DNA of 64,000 bases from JAEUIG01 sp046349775. GTDB taxonomy: Bacteria > Planctomycetota > Planctomycetia > Planctomycetales > Planctomycetaceae. The notes under the pieces were generated by a model. That model did not search any database. It worked only from the letters and a program-made list of their open reading frames with translations, and was not told where the DNA came from. A program made the position numbers and the translations under genes. Position 1 is the first letter of the stretch. Every line of letters begins with the position of its first letter. The DNA lies in contig JAXMBS010000002.1 of the NCBI GenBank assembly GCA_046349775.1, forward strand, positions 124,001 to 188,000, written 5' to 3'. Below are positions 55,508 to 64,000 of the stretch, piece after piece.

Positions 55508-56878
55508 ATGCGCTGTCGCGTGCTGGGGCTGCTGATCTTTCTCTGCCAGAGTGCCGCCTGCGCTGCGGAGTATCCCGTCGGACCAGGAGAGAAACTGGCG
55601 ACCCCGGACCGCGTTCCGTGGGATGCGCTCAAACCCGGAGACACCGTCGACATCCAGTGGCGGCCGGAGCCGTACCGCTCCAAGTTCGTGCTGGCCTGCC
55701 GCGGGAAGTCCGACGCGCCGATCACCGTCCGCGGGGTTCCCGGCCCGAACGGCGAACTGCCCGTCCTCGACGGCGAAAACGCGATCACGCCCCCGACACT
55801 CAATTACCTCTCCGGCCAGCGTGGCGTCATCAAGATCGGTCCCGCCGCGTTCGCGCCCGAAATCGTCCCCGGGCATCTGGTCATCGAGAATCTGGAAATC
55901 CGCAACGCCCGTCCCGGCTGCTTCTTCGCCTCGCGGCAGGGGTTGCTGGAGTATTCCAATGCCGCTTCCTCGATCTACGTCGAACGCGGCGATCACGTCA
56001 TCGTCCGCAACTGCGTTCTGCACGGCTGCGCGAACGGGTTTTTCACGGCGTTCGAGTCGGCCGAAATCCTGCTCGACGGCTGCCACGTCTACGACAATGG
56101 CCTCGACGGCAGCATCTACCAGCACAACTCGTACACCGAATCGGCCGGCATGATTTACCAGAACAACCGGTTCGGTCCGCTGCGCGCCGGGGCGCGCGGC
56201 AACAACCTCAAGGACCGGTCCGCAGGGCTCGTCATCCGCTGTAACTGGATCGAAGGGGGCAATCGTCAGCTCGACCTGGTCGACGCCGAAGAGGGGGAGG
56301 CCATCAAGCAGGACCCGCGCTACGACCGCGCCCACGTCTATGGCAACGTCCTCATCGAAACCGCCGGCTCCGGCAACAACCAGATCGTCCATTTCGGCGG
56401 TGACAACGGACCGGAAGAGACGTTCCGTCACGGTCCGCTGTTCTTCTACAACAACACCGTGATCTCACTGCGCCCCGACAAGACCTGCCTGTTCCGGCTC
56501 TCGACAAACGGCGTCTCTGCGCGCGTGTTCAACAACATCCTGCTGACGACTGCCGCCGACCCGAGCCTGCTGTCGATCGTCGACGACACGGGCCTGGTCG
56601 AACTCTCGCGGAACGTCATTCGTCCCGGCTGGCGGGAATGCCACGGCGATCTGACCGGCCTGATCCGCGCGTCGGGCAATATTGAAACCAATGACCGCGT
56701 GGTCACCGATGTCGCTGAACTCGATCTGCGCCTGTTCGCCGGCTCTCCCGCCCTTGACGCCGGCCGTGAGACCCCCAAAAGCTACCCGGTCGACCGACAA
56801 TTCCGCGCTCCTCACTCCTCTGAACCCCGCCCGCAATCCGGTCCCCTCGACATCGGCGCCTTCGAGTTTCTTCCCTGA
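55508..56878 (+). CDS. Secreted right-handed beta-helix protein
   Basis: The start at 55508 gives 456 residues beginning with a signal peptide (MRCRVLGLLIFLCQSAACAAE). The body shows repeated strand-turn patterns of parallel beta-helix proteins: IENLEIRNARPGCFF, YVERGDHVIVRNCVLHGCANG, ILLDGCHVYDNGLDG, then FNNILLTTAADPSL. The first part (VPWDALKPGDTVDI) matches the start of many beta-helix lyase-like proteins. It ends with SGPLDIGAFEFLP, a common ending in secreted planctomycete and Bacteroidetes beta-helix proteins. A polysaccharide-binding or lyase function is possible, but no catalytic residues can be named. Confidence 0.87.
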   Translation: MRCRVLGLLIFLCQSAACAAEYPVGPGEKLATPDRVPWDALKPGDTVDIQWRPEPYRSKFVLACRGKSDAPITVRGVPGPNGELPVLDGENAITPPTLNYLSGQRGVIKIGPAAFAPEIVPGHLVIENLEIRNARPGCFFASRQGLLEYSNAASSIYVERGDHVIVRNCVLHGCANGFFTAFESAEILLDGCHVYDNGLDGSIYQHNSYTESAGMIYQNNRFGPLRAGARGNNLKDRSAGLVIRCNWIEGGNRQLDLVDAEEGEAIKQDPRYDRAHVYGNVLIETAGSGNNQIVHFGGDNGPEETFRHGPLFFYNNTVISLRPDKTCLFRLSTNGVSARVFNNILLTTAADPSLLSIVDDTGLVELSRNVIRPGWRECHGDLTGLIRASGNIETNDRVVTDVAELDLRLFAGSPALDAGRETPKSYPVDRQFRAPHSSEPRPQSGPLDIGAFEFLP

Positions 56879-56983
56879 CCGACTCGTCTCTTGAGTCGTG
56901 GGGAACAAGCGCTGCCCGGGGAAATTGATGCAGGCCGAACTCCGCTCTCGGACGAATCCCTGATTGACGGCCTTCACACACGA

Positions 56984-57002
56984 GAGGCTCGGCAGGAGCC
57001 TC
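56984..57002. repeat. GAGGCTC-GGCAG-GAGCCTC hairpin
   Basis: A perfect 7-bp stem with a five-base loop lies between the convergent beta-helix and acyl-CoA dehydrogenase-like genes, followed by GCCCTCCCGGCC. The element may be a dispersed repeat or a weak terminator; no T run follows. Confidence 0.6.
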
Positions 57003-57013
57003 GCCCTCCCGGC

Positions 57014-58105
57014 CTATTCACTCACACAAGCAAACTCCCTGAGCGCAGCGGCCACGACCGGCTGTGGACACGACCACACCAGGAAGAACAGCGCCTCGCG
57101 CACCGCAAGCTCCGCCGGATGACCCGAGACGTAGCCCGCTCCCTTGGAAGCAGCCAATTGCGCCTGCGTGACCCGGAGCACGAGCGAATTTGCCCGCTGC
57201 CGCAGCGCCGCCGGTGACCCGAATGGAGCCTGGCCGTTGACCACGGCATACATGTCGGCCCGCACGCTCTCCAGTTCAGCACGTAACGGCGGCACAATCT
57301 CGTGCAGATCGGCGCGGCGCTCCGCTTCAATTTCGAGGTCACGCACGCTGCGAGCAGCCAGTCCGACTGCGAGCGCCGAAGTCGTGACCGAACCTGTCCC
57401 GCCGGACGGAGATCGGTTGATGACGCCCTCGACCGGCCCGGCAACCGTGCAGTCCGCCGGGACGCGCACGTTGTTGAGCAGCACTGCGCACGTCTGCGAG
57501 GCATTGAGCGCCAGCAGCCGCGTCGGCGGACGAATTTCGATCCCGTCCAGCTCGCGCGGCAGCGCGACCAGCATCTGCCGCCCGTCGCTCAATGTGCCGC
57601 CGGTGACGATGTAATCGGCCGCTGGCGCCCCGGTCACCCAGGGGACCGTCCCGGTCAGTCGTAGCGAGCCACCCTCCGGCTCGATCCTGACGGCCGGCTG
57701 CACGAGATGCTGCCGCGACGTCGTCAGGTGCGAAATCCCCACAGTGGCGAAGATTGCCCCGCACGCCAGATCCGGCAATAGACGTTGCTTGAGCGATGTA
57801 TTCTCGGAATCGACGATCCGCTGCACGGCCGCGTTCCGCTGCGTGAGGATGAACGTCGTGATGAGGCAGGCCGTCGAGAGCGACTCGTACATCGCGGTCA
57901 TGTCAGCCGCTGAGCGCTCCTCGCCGCCATATTCGCAGGGAATGTTCGACCGCAGGACTCCTGCCTCCGCCAGCCAATTCAGCTGCGCCTGCGGCCACGC
58001 GGTCGTCGCATCCAGAGCCGCCGCGGCAGCACTCAGCCGTTTCAGCAATCCTGGATCGACCAACCCGCCATCCCCGTTTCGCGCACTTCGGTCGGACATT
58101 CGCAC
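57014..58105 (-). CDS. Acyl-CoA dehydrogenase-family protein
   Basis: The 363-residue protein follows the acyl-CoA dehydrogenase fold. The N-terminal helical domain contains LNWLAEAGVLRSNIPCEYGGEERS and an FAD-region stretch ATVGISHLTTSRQHL. The beta domain has GGSLRLTGTVPWVTGAPAADYIV, and the C-terminal helices run from GLAARSVRDLEIEAERR. The usual catalytic Glu cannot be placed by eye. The protein is somewhat short, so a monooxygenase-type or desulphurisation-type relative is possible. It lies 20 bases after the FAH-family gene, so the two are probably co-transcribed. Confidence 0.8.
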   Translation of the reverse strand: MRMSDRSARNGDGGLVDPGLLKRLSAAAAALDATTAWPQAQLNWLAEAGVLRSNIPCEYGGEERSAADMTAMYESLSTACLITTFILTQRNAAVQRIVDSENTSLKQRLLPDLACGAIFATVGISHLTTSRQHLVQPAVRIEPEGGSLRLTGTVPWVTGAPAADYIVTGGTLSDGRQMLVALPRELDGIEIRPPTRLLALNASQTCAVLLNNVRVPADCTVAGPVEGVINRSPSGGTGSVTTSALAVGLAARSVRDLEIEAERRADLHEIVPPLRAELESVRADMYAVVNGQAPFGSPAALRQRANSLVLRVTQAQLAASKGAGYVSGHPAELAVREALFFLVWSCPQPVVAAALREFACVSE

Positions 58106-58125
58106 TTACCTCTGACCTCTGACGT

Positions 58126-59133
58126 CTACCCTCTCTCCTCCCGCACCACTCGGCTCCGCAACACTCCCAGTCGCTCCACCTCCAACTCGACCACGTCCCC
58201 CGGCTGGATCCACCGGTCCAGTTCCAGGCCGCAGCCCGTTGGCACGGTTCCGGAGCCGATCACGTCTCCAGGATATAGCGTCTCGTCCTGGGAGATTGCT
58301 GAGATCATCTCCTCGAACCGAAACTGCATCGCGCTGCTGTTCCCGCGCGACCACTCCTCGCCGTTGACCCGCGCGGTCATCCGCAGATTGTATGCATCGC
58401 CGACCTCGTCCGGCGTCACCAGCCACGGTCCGAGCACGTTGCCGGTGTCAAAATCCTTGCTCTTCGCCGGCCCCAGCCGGCCCGCCATTTCATAGAGCTG
58501 GAAATCTCGGGCGGTGAAATCGTTGAAGATTGTGAAACCCGCAATCCATTCCCGCGCGCGGCTCACCGGAATGTTCTTTCCTTCGCGACCAATCACGACC
58601 GCCAGTTCCAGCTCATAGTCGAGCCGCTGAGTGAACGACGGCCAATGCACATCCGCCTCGTGACCGACGACGCTCGCCGGATTTCCCTTGTAGTAGATCG
58701 GCCGCTCATACCACACTCGCGGCGGTCGCAGGAATCCGCGCCCCAGCACGCGCGCCAGTCCCCGGTCCAGGCCCGCCAGCGGCCCGAATTTCCATTTGGC
58801 GACCGTCCGCATCGCCCCGATATAGTGCCCCTCGAAGGCCAGGCAATCGCGAATTGATCGCGGCCGCGGCAGCGGCGCCAGCAGCCGGACATCCTGCAGT
58901 CGCGCAATGGCTTCATCGTCACATTGAGCGGCCGCCGAATCCACGAGCTGCCGCACGGTTGCGACGGCCCGTTCGCCGCCGTCCAGAAGAGCGAGCATGC
59001 ACTCGAACGGCGCTGCGTCGATGCCCAACTTGATGGCTGCCGCGCGCAGGTCCAGCAGGGATGCGCTGTCCGGACGGACAACGCCGATCGTCGGTTGTGA
59101 AGCTCCCGATCGAATGCATGTGACGAGCTTCAT
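58126..59133 (-). CDS. Fumarylacetoacetate hydrolase-family protein
   Basis: The 335-residue protein shows the FAH core: YYKGNPASVVGHEADVHWP, DYELELAVVIGREGKNIPV (metal-binding Glu pair), GFTIFNDFTARDFQLYE and GDVIGSGTVPTGCGLELDR, ending VELEVERLGVLRSRVV. These enzymes hydrolyse or hydrate 2-oxo acids in aromatic or sugar catabolism. Unlike the other FAH gene at 20814-21745 this one has an intact C-terminus. It follows the cyclase-family gene and precedes the acyl-CoA dehydrogenase-like gene. Confidence 0.92.
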   Translation of the reverse strand: MKLVTCIRSGASQPTIGVVRPDSASLLDLRAAAIKLGIDAAPFECMLALLDGGERAVATVRQLVDSAAAQCDDEAIARLQDVRLLAPLPRPRSIRDCLAFEGHYIGAMRTVAKWKFGPLAGLDRGLARVLGRGFLRPPRVWYERPIYYKGNPASVVGHEADVHWPSFTQRLDYELELAVVIGREGKNIPVSRAREWIAGFTIFNDFTARDFQLYEMAGRLGPAKSKDFDTGNVLGPWLVTPDEVGDAYNLRMTARVNGEEWSRGNSSAMQFRFEEMISAISQDETLYPGDVIGSGTVPTGCGLELDRWIQPGDVVELEVERLGVLRSRVVREERG

Positions 59134-59225
59134 GTCAGTGTCCCGCCCCTTCGGCTCTCCTCCGTGACCTCTCCGTTTCCTCTGTTGCCTCCTGCTTTTT
59201 ATTTATGGCCGACGCTGGGCAGCCA
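59134..59225. repeat. CTCCTCCGTGACCTCTCC-type words
   Basis: The short spacer between the FAH and cyclase genes is made of pyrimidine-rich words and ends in CTTTTTATTTATGG. No gene is seen. Confidence 0.4.
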
Positions 59226-60002
59226 TCAGGGCAAGGGCAACGACGCATCGAGGAGCGCCACAACCCGCGCCGGACCGGCCGAGCCCCGGCGCACCTTCAG
59301 CGGGAAGGCGCAGACCGTGAACCCCCACGGCGGCAGTTGGTCAAGCTTCGCCAGCCGCTCCATGTGGCAATATTCCCGGTCGACGCCGACATAATGCGCC
59401 TGCCAGAACACGTCATTGCGTCCCGTCGTCTTCGCTTCGCGAGCCTGGACGCGCAGCGGGCGGTCCCAACCCCAACTGTCGATCCCCATCACGCGCACTC
59501 CCTGGTCAATCAGCCAGCGCGTGCCTTCGGCCGACACGCCGGGACCGGCGTCGAAGTATTCGGGTGTTCCCCACAGCTGGTCGTTGCCGGTCTGGATCAG
59601 CGCGATGTCCCCCGGTTGAAGTGCATGCCCGGCCGGCAGGGCCGCCTCCAGGTCGCGGGACGTGGCTGCGGCGTCGCGCGGCAGTCCGCGGATATCCAGC
59701 ACGACCCCGGTGCCGATGAACCAGTCGAGCGGCAGTTCGTCGATTGTCCGTGCGGGGCGGCCTTCGCTCACCGGCGCATAGTGCCAGGGCGCGTCGACGT
59801 GCGTCGTCCCGTGCGTGCTCAGCTCGATCGTGTCATTGGCCCAGCCCAGCCCGGTCGGCAAGTGCTTCGCCTTGAGGCCAAACAGCAGCCGCAGCACCAG
59901 TAGCCCGAACTTGTGATTCTGGTACCGGACGCGCGTCCGCGCCCACCACGGCGCCCAGCGGCTGTCGTCTTCCAGCGGCAGGCTGAGATCGATGATGTGC
60001 AT
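59226..60002 (-). CDS. Cyclase-family protein (kynurenine formamidase-like)
   Basis: The 258-residue protein has the metal-binding motif of the cyclase/KynB family, HGTTHVDAPWH (His64, His68, Asp70, His74). It starts with IIDLSLPLEDDS, typical for the family. LDIRGLPRDAAATSRDLEAAL, GDIALIQTGNDQLW and GTRWLIDQGVRVMGIDSWGWD are further conserved segments. Members hydrolyse N-formylkynurenine or act on polyketide or isatin-like substrates. It is the first gene of a three-gene minus-strand run with the FAH- and ACAD-like genes, which suggests a shared catabolic pathway. Confidence 0.9.
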   Translation of the reverse strand: MHIIDLSLPLEDDSRWAPWWARTRVRYQNHKFGLLVLRLLFGLKAKHLPTGLGWANDTIELSTHGTTHVDAPWHYAPVSEGRPARTIDELPLDWFIGTGVVLDIRGLPRDAAATSRDLEAALPAGHALQPGDIALIQTGNDQLWGTPEYFDAGPGVSAEGTRWLIDQGVRVMGIDSWGWDRPLRVQAREAKTTGRNDVFWQAHYVGVDREYCHMERLAKLDQLPPWGFTVCAFPLKVRRGSAGPARVVALLDASLPLP

Positions 60003-60088
60003 TCCGGCGCGTGGCTTGCCTGGTGCTCAGCGTCGCGGCACAGAGTAGCAAAAGGCGATGCGAAAATCGCACGCTGGCCGTGTGGTCG

Positions 60089-61402
60089 TCAGCGACCGGC
60101 CGGGCCACCGATAGAGAACAGATGCTTCTCGCTGCGGATGTACAGCGCTCCGTCGGCAATCGCGGGCGAGGCACAGCAGAACTCGCCGACGGGGTTCTCC
60201 GCCACGACGTCCGGCTTGTCCTCTGCCGGCCGGACGATCTTCGTCACGCCGTCGTCGTCGAGGAAATACCCGCAGCCGTTGGCCGAAACCAGCGAAGCGC
60301 TGTAATGTCGTCCCAGCCGCGCCCGCCACAAATGTTCTCCCGTGGCGGCATCAAAACAATGTGCAATGCCTTCGTCGTTCGCCACCAGCAGCTTGCCGTC
60401 GGCCAGCACCGGCGAGGGAACGTAGCACCGCGCCTCCGTCGAGTGCCACGCGACATGAGACTGTGTGACATCCCCCGTGCCATCGCCCCGCAGCGCGAGC
60501 ACGTGATAGTCGGGATACCCGCCGACGAAGATAAACCGCTCGCCATCAAACACCGGCGAGGCGACGAACTGCTCGGTCGGCCCCTCGTGAGTCCACAGCG
60601 TCGAGCCGTCGTGCGGATCGAATGCCGCTACGTGCAGGCTGCCGGACATCGCCAGTTGCGTCCGCCCCGCCACCGTCCGCAGCAGCGGCGTCACATAGCT
60701 GCGGATGCCATGCGCCCGTGGCGACTTCCACACGGTGTCACCCGTCTCGCGGTCGAGCGCCACCAGGTAGCCCTTGCCGTCATGATCGCCGTTCAGGATC
60801 ACCAGGTTCTCGAACAATACCGGGCACGTGCAGAACCCGTGCGCGCTGATGAACTCGCCGACGCGTTTCACCCACCGCTGGTTCCCGTCGAAGTCATACG
60901 CCGCGGCGAGCATGACGCCCGGCGTGATCTTCCGCTTTGTTCCGACGTTGGGAGCGTCGATCAGCGAACCGTCGGTCTCCAGGAACGTGACGTACACGAG
61001 TTCGCCGTCCGTCGCCGGCGTTCCCGACGCGCGGCTGTTGAGCTGGTGCAGCGTCTCGAGCGGCGTGCGGACCACCGTCTGCTGCCAGAGGACGTGCCCG
61101 TCCTCACGATCCAGGCACAAGAGCACCCGCTCCTGCGACTCCGGCAGGCAGGTCGTCAGAAAGACGCGGTCGTTCCAGACGATCGGCGACGAGTGCCCGT
61201 CTCCCGGTACGTCGAGTTTCCAGCGGATGCTTTCGCCGGTCGATGCGTCCCATTTCGTCGGGACATTCGCTTCCAGGCTCGTGCCGTCGCCGCGCGGCCC
61301 GCGCCAGCCGGGCCAGTTTTCGGCCGTCGCAGACAGCGACAGCACCCAGAGCGCGAGGATGACCGCCAGAATCGGGTACCGTCGAGCCGCGTATCCTGTC
61401 AT
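60089..61402 (-). CDS. Secreted PQQ-type (BamB-like) beta-propeller protein
   Basis: The start at 61402 gives 437 residues with a signal peptide (YPILAVILALWVLSLSATAE). It begins NWPGWRGPRGDGTS, the usual opening of secreted planctomycete quinoprotein-like propellers. Repeated blades follow: VLLCLDREDGHVLWQQ, GYLVALDRETGDTVWKS, HVAAFDPHDGSTLWTHEG and IAHCFDAATGEHLWRARLG. The blade motif (AxDxxTGxxxW) is that of the PQQ-like superfamily. PQQ-binding residues are not evident, so it may be a scaffold rather than an enzyme. Confidence 0.9.
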   Translation of the reverse strand: MTGYAARRYPILAVILALWVLSLSATAENWPGWRGPRGDGTSLEANVPTKWDASTGESIRWKLDVPGDGHSSPIVWNDRVFLTTCLPESQERVLLCLDREDGHVLWQQTVVRTPLETLHQLNSRASGTPATDGELVYVTFLETDGSLIDAPNVGTKRKITPGVMLAAAYDFDGNQRWVKRVGEFISAHGFCTCPVLFENLVILNGDHDGKGYLVALDRETGDTVWKSPRAHGIRSYVTPLLRTVAGRTQLAMSGSLHVAAFDPHDGSTLWTHEGPTEQFVASPVFDGERFIFVGGYPDYHVLALRGDGTGDVTQSHVAWHSTEARCYVPSPVLADGKLLVANDEGIAHCFDAATGEHLWRARLGRHYSASLVSANGCGYFLDDDGVTKIVRPAEDKPDVVAENPVGEFCCASPAIADGALYIRSEKHLFSIGGPAGR

Positions 61403-61448
61403 GCCGAGCCTCGTATTTGGTGATCGCTGACGGCTGACCGCTGAGGGC
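61403..61448. repeat. TGACGGCTGACCGCTGAGGGC words
   Basis: GATCGCTGACGGCTGACCGCTGAGGGCTCAC fills the gap between the WD40 and propeller genes. The same word family occurs at 6095, 23763 and 46757. Confidence 0.6.
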
Positions 61449-64000
61449 TCACTTCGCTGCCGTCTGATTCGACGCCACCGCCGGCTCAAACGTGGCAATC
61501 ACCTCACCGTTCGTCCCGTTCCAGACGCGGATGACTCCGTCCTCACCGGCCGACGCCACCACGCCTTCATCCCGCGACGCCACTGCCGCATACACGAAGT
61601 CCTTGCTGCCGTCGAACGACCGCTTCGGAGTGCCGTTACCGGCGTTGTATACCCGTGTCTGCGGATCGCCTCCGCACGTCACCAGCAGATCCTGCACGCC
61701 GATGTAATCGACGTCCGTCACCTGCTTGTTGAATCCACTGATCGTGCGAATCTGTTCCCCGGTCGCCGTATTCCACAGCTTGACGGCGTTGTCGGCGCCC
61801 GAGCTCGCGATCGCGCTGCCGTCGGCCTTCATCGACACGCCCAGGACGTGGTTCGTGTGCCCTTCGTAACCGCGAATGAACTTTCCCGTCTCGACATCGA
61901 ACGTCTTGACGAACTTGTCGGCCGCTCCGCTCACCAGCGTCTTCCCGTCACGCGAAAACTCGACGTCGAACACGGTGTCACTGTGCGCTTCCGCCAGCTC
62001 GCGAATCAGCGAGCGGCCGGCCACGTCCCAGATCTGAACCTGACCGCTGCGAGACGGCTCGCCGCCGCCGGCGGCGAGCTTTGTGCCATCCGGGCTGAAT
62101 GCCAGGCACAGCACCCGGTCGACCATCGGCGACATCGACACGTCCAACGGATTCTCGGCCGAAGGTCCGATGCGCGCGACCAGTTTCCACTGCGGCCGCG
62201 TCTCCCAGACAAGCGCCAGATTGTCGGCTCCGCCAGAGAGGACAGAACCATCGGCCAGGGGGGCGACCTTCGAGGCCGCGCCGGCATGGCCGGTCAGCAC
62301 ATCCAGCGGCTTGCCGCTGGCCGCCAGCCACAGCCGCACCGCGCCGTCGTCGCCAACGGTGATGAGTTGTACTCCATCGCCGCTGAAGCTCACGCCGCGG
62401 ATTGCCGGCCGGGCCGCGGCGGCTGCATCCGCGGCGGATTTCGACGCCTGTTCCGCCTGGGTCGTGGCCTGCGTCGCCGATTCCAGCGGCCTTCCTTCCG
62501 CCTGCCGGCCCTGTAGAACCGTCGAAGTGCTTCTTGCGACAGCTTGATCGCTCGCTCGGCGGAGACCACGCCCTCTTTCGCTTTGTCGCGGGCTTCGGTC
62601 TCCTTCTTGAGCGCCGCCTCGGCGTCGGTCTTCTTCTTTTTGATCGCCTCGTCATTGGGCGCGGCTTCGAGTTCCTTTGCGGCTGCGTCGAGCGCCTGCT
62701 GCGCCGCCACGACTTTCGGTTCGGCTTCCGCCAGTGTCTTATCGGCGGCTGCCTTCTGTTCATTCGCCTTCTTCAGCGATTCGTCGCGGCTCGTCACATC
62801 CTTGTCTGCTTCTTTCAAGGCCGCGTCGGCCAGCCCCTGCTTGTCCTTGGCGACCTGGTGATTGTCGGCCGCCTGTGTGGCGGCGTAATCCAGATCCGGG
62901 TTCCCCTTGACCTCGGCCACCTGCTGGTTCGCAGCGCGGTTCCAGACGCGTGCGATCCCGGCGGCATCGCCCCCCGCAACGAACTGCCCGTCCGGGGTCA
63001 CCGCCACGGACGTCACCGCACCGGTCAGATTCTGTGTAAAGGCCTGTTCCCCCGTGTCCAGCTTCCAGATCCGTACCGACATGTCGTCGCTGCCAGACAG
63101 GATTTCATTGGAGCCTGCCAGCAGTGTCAGTGAATTGACCGCTCCGGTGTGCCCCGCAATTTCGCGGATGACGGCGGTCGCGACGTCCGGCTGAGGCAGC
63201 GGCCACACGCGAATCGGACTATCGGCGTGGCCGGTGATGACCTGTGTGCCGTCCGCATTGAGGACCAGCGCCCGAATCGGCGCCGGCGTCGTGGCCGTCG
63301 CAGCGGGCTGGCCGTCGGCCAGCTTCCAGGTACGAATTGTCGCATCTTCTCCGCCGGAGATGAGCAGCGCGGCGTCCTTCGAGAACGCCAGCCCGTTTAC
63401 GGCCGCAGTGTGCCCGGCCAGCGTGGCGCCTTTGGCGCCCGTCGCCAGGTTCCACAGCACGATGCTGCCGTTCGCGAGACCCGTTGCTCCCTGAGTTCCG
63501 TCGGCGCTCACGGCGATCGCAGTCACCGGCGCGTCTGCCGCCAGCTTCTGCAATTGCACGTTGCGTTGCCGCTCCCACAACTTGATTTCACGGTATCCGC
63601 TCGACGCAATCAGGTTGCCGTCCGGGCTGATGGCCAGCGCGTGCACGAAGTCCCGGTGCGCCGCGCCGGCGGGATACATCGCCGCGCCATCGCGCTGAAT
63701 CGCCGCCAGCGCGGGATCGCTGAGCTGCGCCACTTCGCGCTTCGTCGCCAGATCGAATACCGCAATCCGGTTGACGCGTCCCGCCGCGAGAAACCGCGCT
63801 CGCGGCTCGAGCGCCAGGCTGAACACCGCATGGATCGAATCCGCAATCGGCTGCCAGTTGAGTCCGGCGTCTCCCGCGACCGACTGGCCCGGCTTGGCGC
63901 CCTCCTCGATCCACTTCCGCAGAATGCCCAACTCCTGAGGCGTCAGCGACTTCGCCGCCACGGTGTTCGGCAGCGGCGGCATGAACGGCTCGGCAGCGCG
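61449..64000 (-). CDS. WD40-repeat protein with cytochrome-type N-terminus, partial, frameshifted
   Basis: The gene enters from beyond the right edge. The first residues (FMPPLPNTVAAKSLTPQELGILRKWIEEGAK) resemble the C-terminal end of planctomycete cytochrome-c-like domains. WD40 blades follow (GHTAAVNGLAFSKDAALLISGGEDATIRTW and others), then an Ala/Lys/Glu-rich coiled coil (EADKDVTSRDESLKKANEQ to ERAIKLSQEALRR). A one-base indel near 62518 then shifts the frame: the next frame continues VLQGRQAEGRPLESATQATT into GVSFSGDGVQLITVGDDGAV and more blades to 61449. The product is a two-propeller protein joined by a coiled coil, likely exported or periplasmic. The ATG at 63982 is internal, not the start. 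Confidence 0.85.

Noticed and set aside
63982..64000. ATG at 63982 as start of the WD40 protein
   Set aside because: The residues after it match the inside of a cytochrome-type domain, and the frame is open to the window edge, so the gene begins outside.

Overview
The window looks like a chromosome segment of a GC-rich planctomycete (Planctomycetales-like). The assignment rests on a giant secreted protein fusing ThuA-like domains, a LamG-like fold, a beta-propeller, PA14 and five CXXCH haem motifs; on a WD40/coiled-coil/cytochrome-type protein; on many signal-peptide proteins of unknown function; on a cysteine-rich 16-residue-repeat protein of the kind discussed for planctomycete walls; and on a NPCBM protein. 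No mobile element, CRISPR array or rRNA operon was seen.

Layout. 1-6 kb: glycerol kinase (minus), a secreted protein of unknown function, a STAS protein, a LOG-family protein and RNase III. 6-9.6 kb: a 20-residue Lys/Ala peptide gene with its own Shine-Dalgarno and terminator, a sugar-phosphate isomerase-like TIM barrel, and the Cys-rich repeat protein with a strong terminator. 10-16.5 kb: the 2183-residue multidomain multihaem protein. 16.5-21.8 kb: two unknown proteins, a broken acyltransferase-3 gene, a membrane-anchored protein and a frameshifted FAH-family gene. 21.8-30.5 kb: a minus-strand run with an HtrA-like protease, an NPCBM protein, two secreted low-complexity/coiled-coil proteins and a large membrane protein. 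30.8-34.1 kb: a QueD-like PTPS, NadD, an unknown protein and a small membrane protein.

34.2-49.1 kb is the classical transcription/translation cluster. Read in the minus direction it is tRNA-Thr(TGT), tRNA-Tyr(GTA), tRNA-Gly(TCC), tRNA-Thr(GGT), tuf, rpmG, tRNA-Trp(CCA), secE, nusG, rplK, rplA, rplJ, rplL, rpoB, rpoC. This is the same order as in many distant bacteria. 49.4-52.9 kb is the flagellar export gate fliO-fliP-fliQ-fliR-flhB, with flhB frameshifted and lacking its autocleavage domain. 53.4-57 kb holds a DUF309 protein, a TPR protein and a beta-helix protein. 57-60 kb is a probable catabolic run (acyl-CoA dehydrogenase-like, FAH-family, cyclase-family). 60-64 kb holds a PQQ-type beta-propeller protein and the WD40 protein, which is cut by the window edge.

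Two window-wide signals stand out. First, several genes, including the essential rpoB, rpoC and rplA, are interrupted by single-base indels in G/C-rich runs. This points to uncorrected consensus errors, so every apparent pseudogene here should be treated with caution. Second, many intergenic spacers are built of degenerate word-like repeats (for example TGACGGCTGAC-, TCGGTTGTCGGT- and AAGGGTCAAGGGC-type words), often arranged as imperfect inverted arms. No gene explains them.
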